64,000 nucleotides of DNA. It comes from JBGSKY01 sp041740995 (lineage in GTDB: Bacteria; Planctomycetota; Planctomycetia; Pirellulales; Pirellulaceae). The number at the start of each line of letters is the position of its first letter. Position 1 is the first letter of the stretch. The stretch lies in assembly GCA_041740995.1 (NCBI GenBank), contig JBGSKY010000321.1:14640-78639 (forward strand). The letters are read 5' to 3'. The translations under genes and the position numbers were made by a program. This document shows positions 8,958 to 18,179 of this stretch, one piece after another. The notes under the pieces are model-generated. The model saw only the letters and a program-made list of their open reading frames with translations, did not search any database and was not told the DNA's origin.

Positions 8958-10592
8958 TCACACAAAGAGATCTGTAAAGTGAAAGTGCTGGCCGTCGAAT
9001 AAGCCTAGGTCGCTCAGCTTCAAATCGGGAATGACCAGCAACGCCATGAAGGAGAGCGTCATGAATGGAGCACGAAGCTTACAACCCATGTTCTTTACTG
9101 CCTGATCAAGTTCTGCATATCTGGCGCTGACCATCTCAATCGGATCAACTGACATCAACCCTGCCACTGGCAAGGGCAAGTCTAGAAAGTGATCATGATC
9201 CGCTACCGCAAGTCCGCCTCGCAATTCGATTACGCGATTGATCGCTTGGCACAGAGAATGATCGTCGGTCCCGACAGCGATAATGTTATGTGAGTCATGT
9301 GCGACCGAAGAAGCGAATGCGCCGTGTTGCAATCCGAAACCGTTGACCAACGCGACTGCAGGATTTGCTTCCATATATCGGTTCAGCACAACCAACTTTA
9401 AAACGTCGGTATGTTGATCAGTATTAACCAAGCCGTCTTGTATGTGAATTGGCATCGTGACGCGTTGAGTTATCAATTGACCATCGAACGCACGGATTAC
9501 CTCAGCATTGCTGGTTTTCGCGGGCAATCGCAGCGACTCTTCACTGCATGTTTTCGCTTTGAATTGATTGACGATAGAATGCGTTCCGGTTTGGATCAAA
9601 CTCCTACCGCGACTGGCGACGACGCTGCCGTCAATAAACGTTCGTAAAACCTTCCAGGACGTCAAATCAGCCAGCTCGACGAAGTCCGCAGGATCGCCAA
9701 TGCGAAGCTGCCCAACATTTAAATTGTAATGGCGAATTGCATTCAAGCTGGCCGACTTTATGACGTTGAATACATCAAGTCCCAAATCGGTCGATCGCCT
9801 GGCGAGTTGGTCGATGTGACCATGAATCAGTTCGTCGGGATGTTTGTCGTCGCTGCAAAGCATAACTTGATCGGGAAATTCATCGATCAACGAGTAAAGC
9901 GCCTCAAAGTTGCGAGCCGCTGATCCTTCGCGAATCGCGATTTTGCAACCGACCTGAAGTTTGCCTAGCGCTTCTTCCTTGGTAAAGCATTCATGATCAG
10001 TCGTAATTCCGGCACCAAAATACAATTTAGCGAGCTCGCCATGCAGCCCTGGCGCGTGACCATCAATGGGCTTGCCGACCGCTTTGGCCGCAGCAATCTT
10101 GGCCATCATGTCTGGATCGTTGTTGAGCACACCGGGAAAATTCATCATCTCGCTGAGATAACCGATTCGCGAGTCGTTCAGCAATTGCGTTACGTCATCG
10201 ATGTTGATCACCGCTCCGGCAGTCTCGAACTTAGTTGCCGGTACGCAAGGAGGTGCGCCAAAGCAATATTTAAACGGGACAGTCGCGGCGTTTTCAAGCA
10301 TGTAATGAACGCCAGCGACGCCCAGAACATTTCCGATCTCGTGCGGGTCTGAGACCGTCGCGACGGTTCCATGTACCACTGCTGCCCGAGCAAATTCAGC
10401 GGGTACAAGCATCGAGCTTTCGACGTGGACGTGCGCGTCGACGAAACCCGGAATTAGAAATGTCTCTGCGAACTCATTTAGCGGCTCGATGGAAGTAATA
10501 ATTCCGTCGATAACTGTAATTCGCGATGCTGCAATTTTTCGGCTATCGGCGTCAACGAGATTGGTGACTAGCTCAAAGTTTCTATCATTCAT
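8958..10592 (-). CDS. ade: adenine deaminase
   Basis: Deaminates adenine to hypoxanthine, feeding xanthine dehydrogenase. The 544-residue protein shows the two-domain amidohydrolase layout: PGFVDAHVHVESSML (metal ligands) near residue 50, VSDPHEIGNVLG, the MMNFPGVLN region, the GHAPGL motif, CSDDKHPDEL, and a C-terminal domain with GTDDHSLCQAIN and GLAVAD. The ESSM and SDPHEIGN signatures separate it from allantoinase and imidazolonepropionase. It converges on uraH and is divergent from the aminotransferase (10714), with a 121-bp shared promoter region. Confidence 0.93.
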   Translation of the reverse strand: MNDRNFELVTNLVDADSRKIAASRITVIDGIITSIEPLNEFAETFLIPGFVDAHVHVESSMLVPAEFARAAVVHGTVATVSDPHEIGNVLGVAGVHYMLENAATVPFKYCFGAPPCVPATKFETAGAVINIDDVTQLLNDSRIGYLSEMMNFPGVLNNDPDMMAKIAAAKAVGKPIDGHAPGLHGELAKLYFGAGITTDHECFTKEEALGKLQVGCKIAIREGSAARNFEALYSLIDEFPDQVMLCSDDKHPDELIHGHIDQLARRSTDLGLDVFNVIKSASLNAIRHYNLNVGQLRIGDPADFVELADLTSWKVLRTFIDGSVVASRGRSLIQTGTHSIVNQFKAKTCSEESLRLPAKTSNAEVIRAFDGQLITQRVTMPIHIQDGLVNTDQHTDVLKLVVLNRYMEANPAVALVNGFGLQHGAFASSVAHDSHNIIAVGTDDHSLCQAINRVIELRGGLAVADHDHFLDLPLPVAGLMSVDPIEMVSARYAELDQAVKNMGCKLRAPFMTLSFMALLVIPDLKLSDLGLFDGQHFHFTDLFV

Positions 10593-10713
10593 GTTGCGAT
10601 TGTAGTCACATTCAAAGCTGATTTACCAGTGCTTTATCGATTATCGCTTTGAAGGTTTGAGAACTTACGTTAAAACTAGTCGCTTCACTTTTTGCCTAGG
10701 ATCGGAATACGCC

Positions 10714-11904
10714 ATGAGTATCGTCGAAGAATTTAAATTGCCGCCTACAATCTGCCCGCCAGTTCGTGTTCTGATGGGACCTGGACCGAGCGATATTCAC
10801 CCGCGAGTTTTGGATGCTTTGGGTCGTGGAACAGTTGGCCACCTCGATCCGTACTATCTCAAAATTATGGATGAGACGCAGCAAATGTTGCGTCAAGTTT
10901 TCAAAACCAAGAACCAACTCACAATGGCCGTCAGCGCTACTGGCTCGGCCGGGATGGAATCTTGCGTCGTCAACTTGATCGAACCGGGCGATTCGATGTT
11001 GATTGGAGTGAACGGCGTTTTCGGCGGACGAATGGTCGATGTGGCCCAACGGGCCGGCGCGGCAGTAACAAAGATGGAACGTCCTTGGGGAGAGGTGTTT
11101 ACGCCAGCAGAAGTGAAAGAGGCCATCGCTAAATCGAAGCCTAAAGTGGTAGGAATTGTGATGGCCGAAACCTCCACCGGTGCGGCTCAACCGATTCCTG
11201 AAATTGCTGAGATTGTACTCAACAGTGGGGCGATGTTTGTTGTCGATTCGGTGACCGCCTTGGGTGGAATGGAATTGAAGGTCGATGAGTGGGGCATCGA
11301 TGCGATTTACTCAGGGACTCAGAAATGCCTAAGCTGCCCGCCCGGACTCGCACCAGTATCGTTCAGCGCCCGAGCGGTCGAAAAAATTATGAGCCGCAAG
11401 TCGAAGGTGCAAAGCTGGTACTTAGACATGTCGATGCTCGCTTCCTATTGGGGCAGCGACCGCGTTTATCATCACACCGCGCCCATCAATATGAGTTACG
11501 CTTTGCACGAAGCATTGCGATTGGTTCTAGAAGAGGGCCTCGAAAAATGCTTCGCTCGACATCATCGCAACCACGTCGCTCTCAAAGCTGGATTGGCGGC
11601 AATCGGCATCAAGTATGCCGCACAAGAGGGCAATCAACTTCCAATGCTCAACGCGGTACATATCCCCGAGGGAATCAACGATGTGACGGTTCGCAAAGGA
11701 CTATTGGAACGATTCGGCATTGAAATCGGAGGCGGATTGGGTGCGTTCAAAGGGAAGGTTTGGCGAATTGGTTTAATGGGCTATGGCTCGCGCGAAAACA
11801 ATGTGCTGCTCGTCCTTTCGGCATTAGAGATTCTGCTCGCCGAACAAGGTCATAAGTTCGATCGCGGCGCAAGCATCGCAGCTGCAAATGCAATCTACGC
11901 TTAA
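10714..11904 (+). CDS. alanine/ureidoglycine--glyoxylate aminotransferase (AGXT/PucG family)
   Basis: A fold-type I PLP aminotransferase of 396 residues. VLMGPGPSDIHPRVL opens the domain, the SATGSAGMES loop binds the phosphate, VDSVTALGG holds the PLP Asp, and the Schiff-base Lys lies in SGTQKCLSCPPG. GLGAFKGKVWRIGLMGYGS is the family's C-terminal signature. I chose the ATG at 10714 (MSIVEEF) because GGA lies 10 bases before it. The longer version from 10657 adds an unlikely leader. In this setting it would turn glyoxylate into glycine using alanine, serine or ureidoglycine. Which amino donor it uses cannot be read from sequence. Confidence 0.85.
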   Translation: MSIVEEFKLPPTICPPVRVLMGPGPSDIHPRVLDALGRGTVGHLDPYYLKIMDETQQMLRQVFKTKNQLTMAVSATGSAGMESCVVNLIEPGDSMLIGVNGVFGGRMVDVAQRAGAAVTKMERPWGEVFTPAEVKEAIAKSKPKVVGIVMAETSTGAAQPIPEIAEIVLNSGAMFVVDSVTALGGMELKVDEWGIDAIYSGTQKCLSCPPGLAPVSFSARAVEKIMSRKSKVQSWYLDMSMLASYWGSDRVYHHTAPINMSYALHEALRLVLEEGLEKCFARHHRNHVALKAGLAAIGIKYAAQEGNQLPMLNAVHIPEGINDVTVRKGLLERFGIEIGGGLGAFKGKVWRIGLMGYGSRENNVLLVLSALEILLAEQGHKFDRGASIAAANAIYA

Positions 11905-11944
11905 GTGGTCGATCGAATTATCAGATGATCTGTATTTATCGACT

Positions 11945-12955
11945 TTACTTTTTTGCTAACGGTACATCCCGAAACTCTTGATGACAGGATTTACAGTTGC
12001 CGGTTAAACGATTAAGCCCGCTGAGGATTCTTCCTTGACCGATATCGTTGTCATGCCCGTCAATCGCTTCTTCTAAATCGGTCGTTAGCCGCTCACCCTC
12101 GATGAGAAGCTCGCGGAAACGATCCGAGTAATCGCTCAGTTCCGACGATCGCACAAGTTCAGTGTAAGACTCACGAAGCAACAATGCTTTGTGACGACCT
12201 TCTACCCAGACGGTCGACTTCGGCTCTGTTATTTCGTTAGCATTGATCAGCAATTTCAATTGTTCAAATAGCTCATCCATCGAAACCATCTCGCGAGTCA
12301 ACTTCGGAAGCTCGACGCGCTCGCTAAACACAACTTCCAGGTCGTCGAGCTCACGAGGATCGACCTTTTTCGCGTCGTGAACAGACTGAAATAGACCGCG
12401 ATAATTTGCATCAGTGCCAGCGATTCGAAGAACTTTCGCGGCTTGATCTGGACTGATTATTCCAGCGATGACGCAAGCGGTCGCGGCGGCTGCGGGGCTG
12501 CGATGCAGTCCATGATGACAATGAATGAAGATCGGCGGTTCAACTGTGCGGACTGCTTTGGCCAACTCCATTGCTCGTTGCTTGGATATGCCATCGTAGC
12601 CATGCGGTAGATGAACGTACTTTAAGCCATACTTGCTCGCCAATTCGACATTGGGTGGCATTCCGTCGACGCTGATAATCGTTCGAACGCCCAAACGTTG
12701 TATCGCCTGAAATGCCTCATCTCCGACAGGGACCGCTCCCGAATAGACTGTTGAAGCGACTTGCAGCAAATTGCCTATCGAATTTGATTCACATTGGTGT
12801 GGGTAGTATTCCGTGCGAATTTCTTGAATCTCAACCGGCTCGAGGGGAAGCGATTGCTCATCGTTCTGGTCAGCCAGAATCATCGACGGAATACCAACGG
12901 CTATCAAGCTTGCAAGGACAATTTGGATTCGCAACGCTGACTCCCTGACTACCAA
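11945..12955 (-). CDS. exported dual-specificity-phosphatase-like protein with C-terminal cytochrome c site
   Basis: A 336-residue protein with an N-terminal hydrophobic signal (about residues 8-28, cut near ILADQ). Residues ~65-175 form a cysteine-phosphatase domain with the catalytic loop HCHHGLHRSPAA (CX5R, C146 to R152) and an upstream general-acid region around LPHGYDG. The remaining part is helical and ends in CKSCHQEF (C321, C324, H325), a covalent heme motif at the position used by four-helix cytochrome c' proteins. The pairing of a phosphatase loop and a heme site on one exported chain is unusual. Catalysis is not certain. It is an insertion of unrelated function in the purine island. 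Confidence 0.75.
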   Translation of the reverse strand: MVVRESALRIQIVLASLIAVGIPSMILADQNDEQSLPLEPVEIQEIRTEYYPHQCESNSIGNLLQVASTVYSGAVPVGDEAFQAIQRLGVRTIISVDGMPPNVELASKYGLKYVHLPHGYDGISKQRAMELAKAVRTVEPPIFIHCHHGLHRSPAAAATACVIAGIISPDQAAKVLRIAGTDANYRGLFQSVHDAKKVDPRELDDLEVVFSERVELPKLTREMVSMDELFEQLKLLINANEITEPKSTVWVEGRHKALLLRESYTELVRSSELSDYSDRFRELLIEGERLTTDLEEAIDGHDNDIGQGRILSGLNRLTGNCKSCHQEFRDVPLAKK

Positions 12956-13016
12956 ACACAGGCACGACGTACTAAAGTTAAGACAGACAGCATAATTTTA
13001 TCCACCAGAACCTACA

Positions 13017-13856
13017 ATGAAAGCGACCCGTTTTATGATTTCCCGCTTGTTTAACTTTGTGCCGACGCTTCGTCACTGCTCCCTAATTGCCTCGTTAGTC
13101 GCTTGCTTGATTGCTCAATCGGCTAGTGCTCAGGAATATTTGAACGGAATTAAATGGACTGAACCAGCGGTCATTACGCCTGGCGCAACTGATTCTGCTC
13201 CGCCTTCGGACGCGATTATCTTGTTCGACGGAACGGACACTTCCCAGTGGAAAGATGCGGAGACTTGGAAAGTCGAAGATGGCATTTTGATCTGTGGCAA
13301 GAAAGCAATTACGTCAAAAGAAGAGTTCGGTGATTGCCAAGTTCATATCGAATGGTCCGCACCTTTGCCAGCTGTCGGCAGCAGTCAACAGCGTGGCAAC
13401 AGCGGCGTTTTTTTGATGGGCCGCTATGAATTGCAAGTCTTAGATTCGTTCGAGAATCTGACCTATTTCGATGGTCAGGCTGGCGCGATCTACAAGCAAA
13501 CTCCCCCAATGGTCAATGCAATGCGACCGCCAGGGCAATGGAACAGCTATGACATCATTTGGACATGTCCAAAATTCGACACGGACGGTTCGCTGTTATC
13601 GCCGGCGTACATCACGGTAATCCACAACGGCATCGTCATTCAAAACCATTTCGCTCTGCTGGGCGACACGCCTTTCAATAAGCCGCCAGTATACAAAGCC
13701 CATCCGGCGAAAGGGCCAATCGGGTTGCAAGATCACGGAAATCCGGTTCGCTTTCGCAACATTTGGGTGCGTGAAATCGCGGCCGTCAGTGGGTTGCAAG
13801 AACGCGAGCCTTTCATTCGACGGGGCGACAAAGAAATCCCGATCGAACCGAAATAG
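13017..13856 (+). CDS. exported DUF1080 (3-keto-disaccharide hydrolase/LamG-like) protein
   Basis: A 279-residue protein with a long signal peptide (hydrophobic core around residues 22-34, cleavage near SASAQ). The body is a single concanavalin-like DUF1080 domain: ILFDGTDTSQWKD, W-VEDGILIC, EFGDCQVHIEWSAP, GNSGVFLMGRYELQVLDSF, WNSYDIIW, ITVIHNGIVIQ and GPIGLQDHGNPVRFRNIWV. These are the standard strand motifs of the family, which is strongly expanded in planctomycetes and linked to sugar or polysaccharide breakdown outside the cytoplasm. It is divergent from the phosphatase-cytochrome gene. No substrate can be assigned. Confidence 0.88.
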   Translation: MKATRFMISRLFNFVPTLRHCSLIASLVACLIAQSASAQEYLNGIKWTEPAVITPGATDSAPPSDAIILFDGTDTSQWKDAETWKVEDGILICGKKAITSKEEFGDCQVHIEWSAPLPAVGSSQQRGNSGVFLMGRYELQVLDSFENLTYFDGQAGAIYKQTPPMVNAMRPPGQWNSYDIIWTCPKFDTDGSLLSPAYITVIHNGIVIQNHFALLGDTPFNKPPVYKAHPAKGPIGLQDHGNPVRFRNIWVREIAAVSGLQEREPFIRRGDKEIPIEPK

Positions 13857-14033
13857 ATCTTTCGCCAGTTCGTGCATTTCGACCGCGCATTGCGAGCGCT
13901 AGCGTGCGCGATCGCTACATTCTTCGCAATTGTTTCTGGCGACATAGCCTGCCAGCGATCATAGTTCCGGAGTGAAAAACTCTCTATTGCCATCGGCTGA
14001 CTACCGATGCTGACCTATAGAAAGGGTTTACCC

Positions 14034-14864
14034 ATGCGAAGTGTTGTTGCGATTTGCTTAGTTCTTCTGCTTCCACAGTTCTGCAACGCGCAGTGCAGAT
14101 CCTGTCGGCCAGCGACGTTATTTTCGTGGTTTGGCGAACGAGAGTCGCTTGGGGAACTTGGTCCGATCACAACCGATCGACCAGACTTCACCGAAGCAAG
14201 CAGCACGGTCGGACTTGGCGTTGCGCAAATCGAAGCTGGATACACCTATGTTTCCGGCCGCGATTCACGAGAGGATTCTTTTGGTGAGCCTTTATTGAGG
14301 TACGGCATTTTTGCTAACTGGCTTGAGCTGCGACTTGCCGCTTTTCCAAAAACTGACACCGCCCGCGTGAGCAGTCTCCGACAGACGGGTTTGGAAGATC
14401 TGTATCTGGGAGCGAAAATCGCTTTGACACCTCAGCAAGGGATACTTCCCGAAGTTGCACTTGTGCCACAGTTGACTGTTCCAACTGGCGATGATGCCTT
14501 CACAACTAATCGAGTGTTGCCCGGTGCGAACCTCTTATACGGTTGGGACCTCAACGAGTGTTGGACATTTGCTGGAAGCACGCAATACAACGTCGCAGTC
14601 AATGACTCATTGGTTCGTCATGACGAATGGGCCCAGTCGCTGACCGTTGGTCATTCATGGAACGATGCAATTGGATCGTATTTAGAGTGGTTCGTGATCG
14701 CTCCACACGACGCCATTGATGTACTACCGCAACACTACATCAACAGTGGCTTCACCTATCTACTCACTAATGACGTCCAGTTCGACTTTCGATACGGAAA
14801 AGGCCTGAGCCAAACCTCGGATGAATACTTTTTAGGCACCGGCGTTTCGATACGATTTCGTTAG
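14034..14864 (+). CDS. exported beta-barrel-like protein (MetA-pathway/transporter-like family)
   Basis: It is 276 residues from the ATG at 14034 (MRSVVAICLVLLLPQF, signal peptide ending near CNAQC). The mature part opens with ITTDRPDFTEASSTVG and continues as alternating amphipathic strands (VAQIEAGYTYVSG, LRYGIFANWLELRLAAF, LEDLYLGAKIAL, EVALVPQLTVPTGDD), ending in a terminal aromatic strand (GTGVSIRFR). This resembles the outer-membrane 'phenol degradation MetA' family. Its role is unknown. Placed inside the purine island, an outer-membrane uptake role for purines is conceivable but unsupported. The 13857-14033 gap holds only inverted GC-rich words. Confidence 0.7.
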   Translation: MRSVVAICLVLLLPQFCNAQCRSCRPATLFSWFGERESLGELGPITTDRPDFTEASSTVGLGVAQIEAGYTYVSGRDSREDSFGEPLLRYGIFANWLELRLAAFPKTDTARVSSLRQTGLEDLYLGAKIALTPQQGILPEVALVPQLTVPTGDDAFTTNRVLPGANLLYGWDLNECWTFAGSTQYNVAVNDSLVRHDEWAQSLTVGHSWNDAIGSYLEWFVIAPHDAIDVLPQHYINSGFTYLLTNDVQFDFRYGKGLSQTSDEYFLGTGVSIRFR

Positions 14865-14944
14865 GCTGGGTCGGCACAAGCGAGTTTTGAGAGTCGCGAG
14901 CCGGCGTATCACCAGCGCTACCGAACACTGTTTGATCCGCTCAA

Positions 14945-15757
14945 TTAAGCGGAATTTTGAGCGATAGTGCGACGTTCGTCACGAACTTGGATCAGCTCTG
15001 CTGCCACGCTAATAGCGATCTCGCCGGGCTCATTGCTTCCCAGTGGTAATCCGATCGGGCATCGAAAAGCGTCTGCTCGATCGGCTGACACACCATTCGC
15101 TATTAGCTCCTTTCGCAACGCGCCGCGTTTGCCTCGTGATCCAATGACTCCCAAGTACGGATACTCGATTTGTGATTTGAGCAACGCTTCCAGAACTGGC
15201 CGATCGGTGCGATGCCCCATGGTCATAAGCAACACGAATGAATCGTCCGCAACATCGGCGACCTTGCTGACAAGGTCGTCCGTGCAGCACTTTTTCAATC
15301 GCTCCGACTCTGGCATTTTATCAAGCCATTCGATGCGAGAATCGACCACTGTGATCTGGCAATCAAGCGTTAGCAAGCAGTTGACTAGCGCAGCGGCAAC
15401 ATGCCCAGCACCAAAGATTGCAATCGGCCAAATGCGATGGTTAAACGCTTCGAAGAATAAGCTCACGGTTCCACCGCAAGTCATCCCAATATCACGCTTG
15501 AGATTCCACTGGACCAAAACCGGTACCGCCGAGGTTGGAGATGAATTGAGCAACTCTTTTGCTTTGGCGATAGCGTGCTGTTCGACTCTTCCGCCACCGA
15601 CGGTTCCAAACGCCAAACCAGAACGATCAACGAGCATTTTACTGCCGACTTCCTGCGGCACACTGCCAACAGCATCGACCATTGTGACAGAGACAAACGG
15701 CAGACCGCTCTGCCCGAGAGCCGCCAGTTTCTCAATAAATCCGTGCGGGCAGCTCAT
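14945..15757 (-). CDS. xdhC: xanthine dehydrogenase accessory protein XdhC
   Basis: A molybdenum-cofactor chaperone that sulfurates and inserts MoCo into xanthine dehydrogenase. The 270-residue protein has the XdhC/CoxI N-terminal block (VGSVPQEVGSKMLVD, GTVGGGRVEQ and the cysteine in MTCGG) and a C-terminal Rossmann block (IAIFGAGHVAAALV), followed by MTMGHRTD and YLGVIGSRGKR. Its start shares a base with the xdhB stop, so it is the last gene of the minus-strand xdhA-xdhB-xdhC operon. The family knowledge is well established. The sequence match is strong in every block. Confidence 0.93.
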   Translation of the reverse strand: MSCPHGFIEKLAALGQSGLPFVSVTMVDAVGSVPQEVGSKMLVDRSGLAFGTVGGGRVEQHAIAKAKELLNSSPTSAVPVLVQWNLKRDIGMTCGGTVSLFFEAFNHRIWPIAIFGAGHVAAALVNCLLTLDCQITVVDSRIEWLDKMPESERLKKCCTDDLVSKVADVADDSFVLLMTMGHRTDRPVLEALLKSQIEYPYLGVIGSRGKRGALRKELIANGVSADRADAFRCPIGLPLGSNEPGEIAISVAAELIQVRDERRTIAQNSA

Positions 15758-18102
15758 CAGTTTTTAGCGACCGATTGCAAGCGAGTTGATCGGGTCGGTT
15801 GCAAATCGATGCACCGAAGAATCTCTTCGCTCGTTGCCGGCAAGCTTAACTCGCGAGCAGCCTGTTCAGAATAACTAGCCAGTGCGTCCTTGACTGCTGT
15901 CCATACACAGACGCCCAACATCAATGGTGGTTCGCCGACTGCCTTGCTTCGACGGACGGTCTGGACGTTATCAGAGTTTTCAAAAAAGTCGCAGTTGAAT
16001 TGTTTGGGTATGTCGGTGATCGCAGGGATTTTATAAGTCGTCGGCGAATGGGACAACAAGCGTCCCGTGTTATCGTAAACCAATGCTTCGGCAGTCACCC
16101 ATCCCATGCCTTGAACAAAGCCGCCAATAATTTGGCCGCGATCAACGCCAGGATTAATCGATTCGCCGATATCCATCAGCAAATCCAATCGCTCAACTTG
16201 CAATTGTCCCGTGAATCGATCGATGGCTACCTCCGCAACTGCGGCGCCCTGAGTGTAGTAAAGAAACGGGTTGCCGCGTCCAGTCTCTCGGTTGAAATCC
16301 ACACCCGGCGTGCGATAGAAACCTCTCGCTCCCAAATCGATTCGTTCCATTCGAGCGAGCTTGGTCAGTTCCGCAAAACTGATCCGTAAGTCTTCCGGCG
16401 ATCTTTTGTCGAACACAAACCCGTCAGCGAAACCGACATCTTCCGGTGACTCGCACAACCCCCGTTCGAAACTCATAAACCTTCGCGCTGCAAATGCTGT
16501 CAGACGTTCTCGAATGGCGCGGCAGGCGTCTACTGCCGCCGCTCCGTTCAGATCGGTCCCAGCAGACGCTGCGGTCGGTGATGTATTGTTGTTCTTTTCC
16601 GTCGAGGTCGCCATCACGATGACCGACTGCCAGTTGATTCCAAATTCATCCGCAACGATCTGTCGGATCTTTGTGTTCAAGCCTTGGCCCATTTCCGTTC
16701 CGCCAGTGGAAACTTGGACAGTTCCGTCGGTGTATACATTGACCAACGCGTTAGCCTGGTTCAAGAACTTGGAAGTGAACGAAATACCAAACTTGATTGG
16801 TGTCATCGAGATACCTCGCAACACGCAAGGATCGTCTTTCGCAATCGCCTGCAACTCCTTTCGCCGCTGATGATATTGCGATGTTGCGGCCAGCATGGGC
16901 ATTATTTCGCGAACATGGTTCCGATCAAAAATCTGGCCATACGGCGTTCGGTTGTTCTGTCCAATTCCGTACAAGTTCCGCGACCGAACCTCAAAGCCAT
17001 CTAGTCGTAAATGAATCGCGATTTCTTCGATGATGTTTTCGATCGCCGCGATCGCTTGTGGCCCACCAAACCCCCGGAACGCTGTGTTGGGAGGCAAATT
17101 TGTCGAACAAACTTGCCCGTAAATGTCGACATGCGGCAGATAATAAGCGTTGTCCATGTGCATCATGGTCCGCTCCAAAACCGACGTCGAAAGGTCTGCG
17201 TAAGCGCCACCGTTGGAGTGGATTTCAACTTTTAATCCATCGATCTTTCCAGTCGAATCGAAGCCCACACTCCAATCGATGCGGTACTCGTGGCGTTTGC
17301 CCGTAATCCGCATATCTTCGTCTTTAGAGTAGATCAAGCGAGCCGGCCGGCCGGTCACGTTGGCGACCATCGCAGCAAATATTGCTGGCAATGCAGCTTG
17401 AGTTTCCTTGCCACCAAATGCACCGCCCATGCGTTTGCAGAACGCGACAACTTGATGATTTCCAATCCCGAGCGCTTCGGCAACGACATGCTGGATCTCC
17501 GTCGTATTCTGCGTCGATGAATGGACTGTCATTTGACCGTCCTCACCAGGAATGGCCAGCGCAGCTTGTGACTCCAAGTAGAATTGTTCTTGACCGCCAA
17601 TGCGACTACAACCTGAGAGTCTATATTCCGCAGCAGCAATTGCGGTCGCTGCATCGCCCTGTTGAATTCGACGCGGAGTGCTGATAAAGCTCTCGGCTTC
17701 GATCGCCGCATCGATGCTCAGAATTGCGTCGACGGGTTCGATTTCAATTCGCACGAGGGCTTGCGCTCGTACGAGGGCAGCTCTATTTGTGGCAGCGACG
17801 ATGGCTATCGGTTGACCGATGTATTTGACATCGTCCCAAGCAAGCACCGGTTCGTCGCATATAATTGGTCCGATAATTTTGTGACCGGGAATATCAGCGT
17901 GCGTCAACACCACGACCACGCCTGGAACAGCGGCCGCGCGAGCGACATCGATTGACTTAATTTTCCCAGCCGCAATCGCGCTGCCAACGACACCGACAAT
18001 GAGCTCATTTTCCCAGCGTGGAAGATCGTCCAAATAGTCGGCTTTGCCGGTCACGTGGCCAATGGCGGAATCGTGTGGAATCGTTTTTCCAACGTTCGAC
18101 AT
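15757..18102 (-). CDS. xdhB: xanthine dehydrogenase, molybdopterin-binding subunit
   Basis: The large catalytic subunit of a two-subunit XdhAB enzyme, oxidising hypoxanthine and xanthine to urate. The 781 residues contain the N-terminal aldehyde-oxidase/XDH 'hammerhead' domain (IGHVTGKADYLDDLPR, VVLTHADIPG), the YLESQAALA element, GGAFGGKETQ, AFRGFGGPQA, EMGQGLNTKIRQI, and the conserved active-site Glu near the C-terminus in RSKAVGEPPLMLG. These are the bacterial XdhB signatures. The glyoxylate-type motifs RHEYRIDW and TGGTEMGQG are also present. It is separated from xdhA by 77 bases and fused by overlap to xdhC. It depends on MoCo, to which moeA at 56287 contributes. Confidence 0.95.
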   Translation of the reverse strand: MSNVGKTIPHDSAIGHVTGKADYLDDLPRWENELIVGVVGSAIAAGKIKSIDVARAAAVPGVVVVLTHADIPGHKIIGPIICDEPVLAWDDVKYIGQPIAIVAATNRAALVRAQALVRIEIEPVDAILSIDAAIEAESFISTPRRIQQGDAATAIAAAEYRLSGCSRIGGQEQFYLESQAALAIPGEDGQMTVHSSTQNTTEIQHVVAEALGIGNHQVVAFCKRMGGAFGGKETQAALPAIFAAMVANVTGRPARLIYSKDEDMRITGKRHEYRIDWSVGFDSTGKIDGLKVEIHSNGGAYADLSTSVLERTMMHMDNAYYLPHVDIYGQVCSTNLPPNTAFRGFGGPQAIAAIENIIEEIAIHLRLDGFEVRSRNLYGIGQNNRTPYGQIFDRNHVREIMPMLAATSQYHQRRKELQAIAKDDPCVLRGISMTPIKFGISFTSKFLNQANALVNVYTDGTVQVSTGGTEMGQGLNTKIRQIVADEFGINWQSVIVMATSTEKNNNTSPTAASAGTDLNGAAAVDACRAIRERLTAFAARRFMSFERGLCESPEDVGFADGFVFDKRSPEDLRISFAELTKLARMERIDLGARGFYRTPGVDFNRETGRGNPFLYYTQGAAVAEVAIDRFTGQLQVERLDLLMDIGESINPGVDRGQIIGGFVQGMGWVTAEALVYDNTGRLLSHSPTTYKIPAITDIPKQFNCDFFENSDNVQTVRRSKAVGEPPLMLGVCVWTAVKDALASYSEQAARELSLPATSEEILRCIDLQPTRSTRLQSVAKN

Positions 18103-18179
18103 ACCTACTTACACTCCGAATTGGCTTAAATAAAATGTTTTCGTGCGTCTACAAAAGACACTGTTTGTAATGACGCCCG

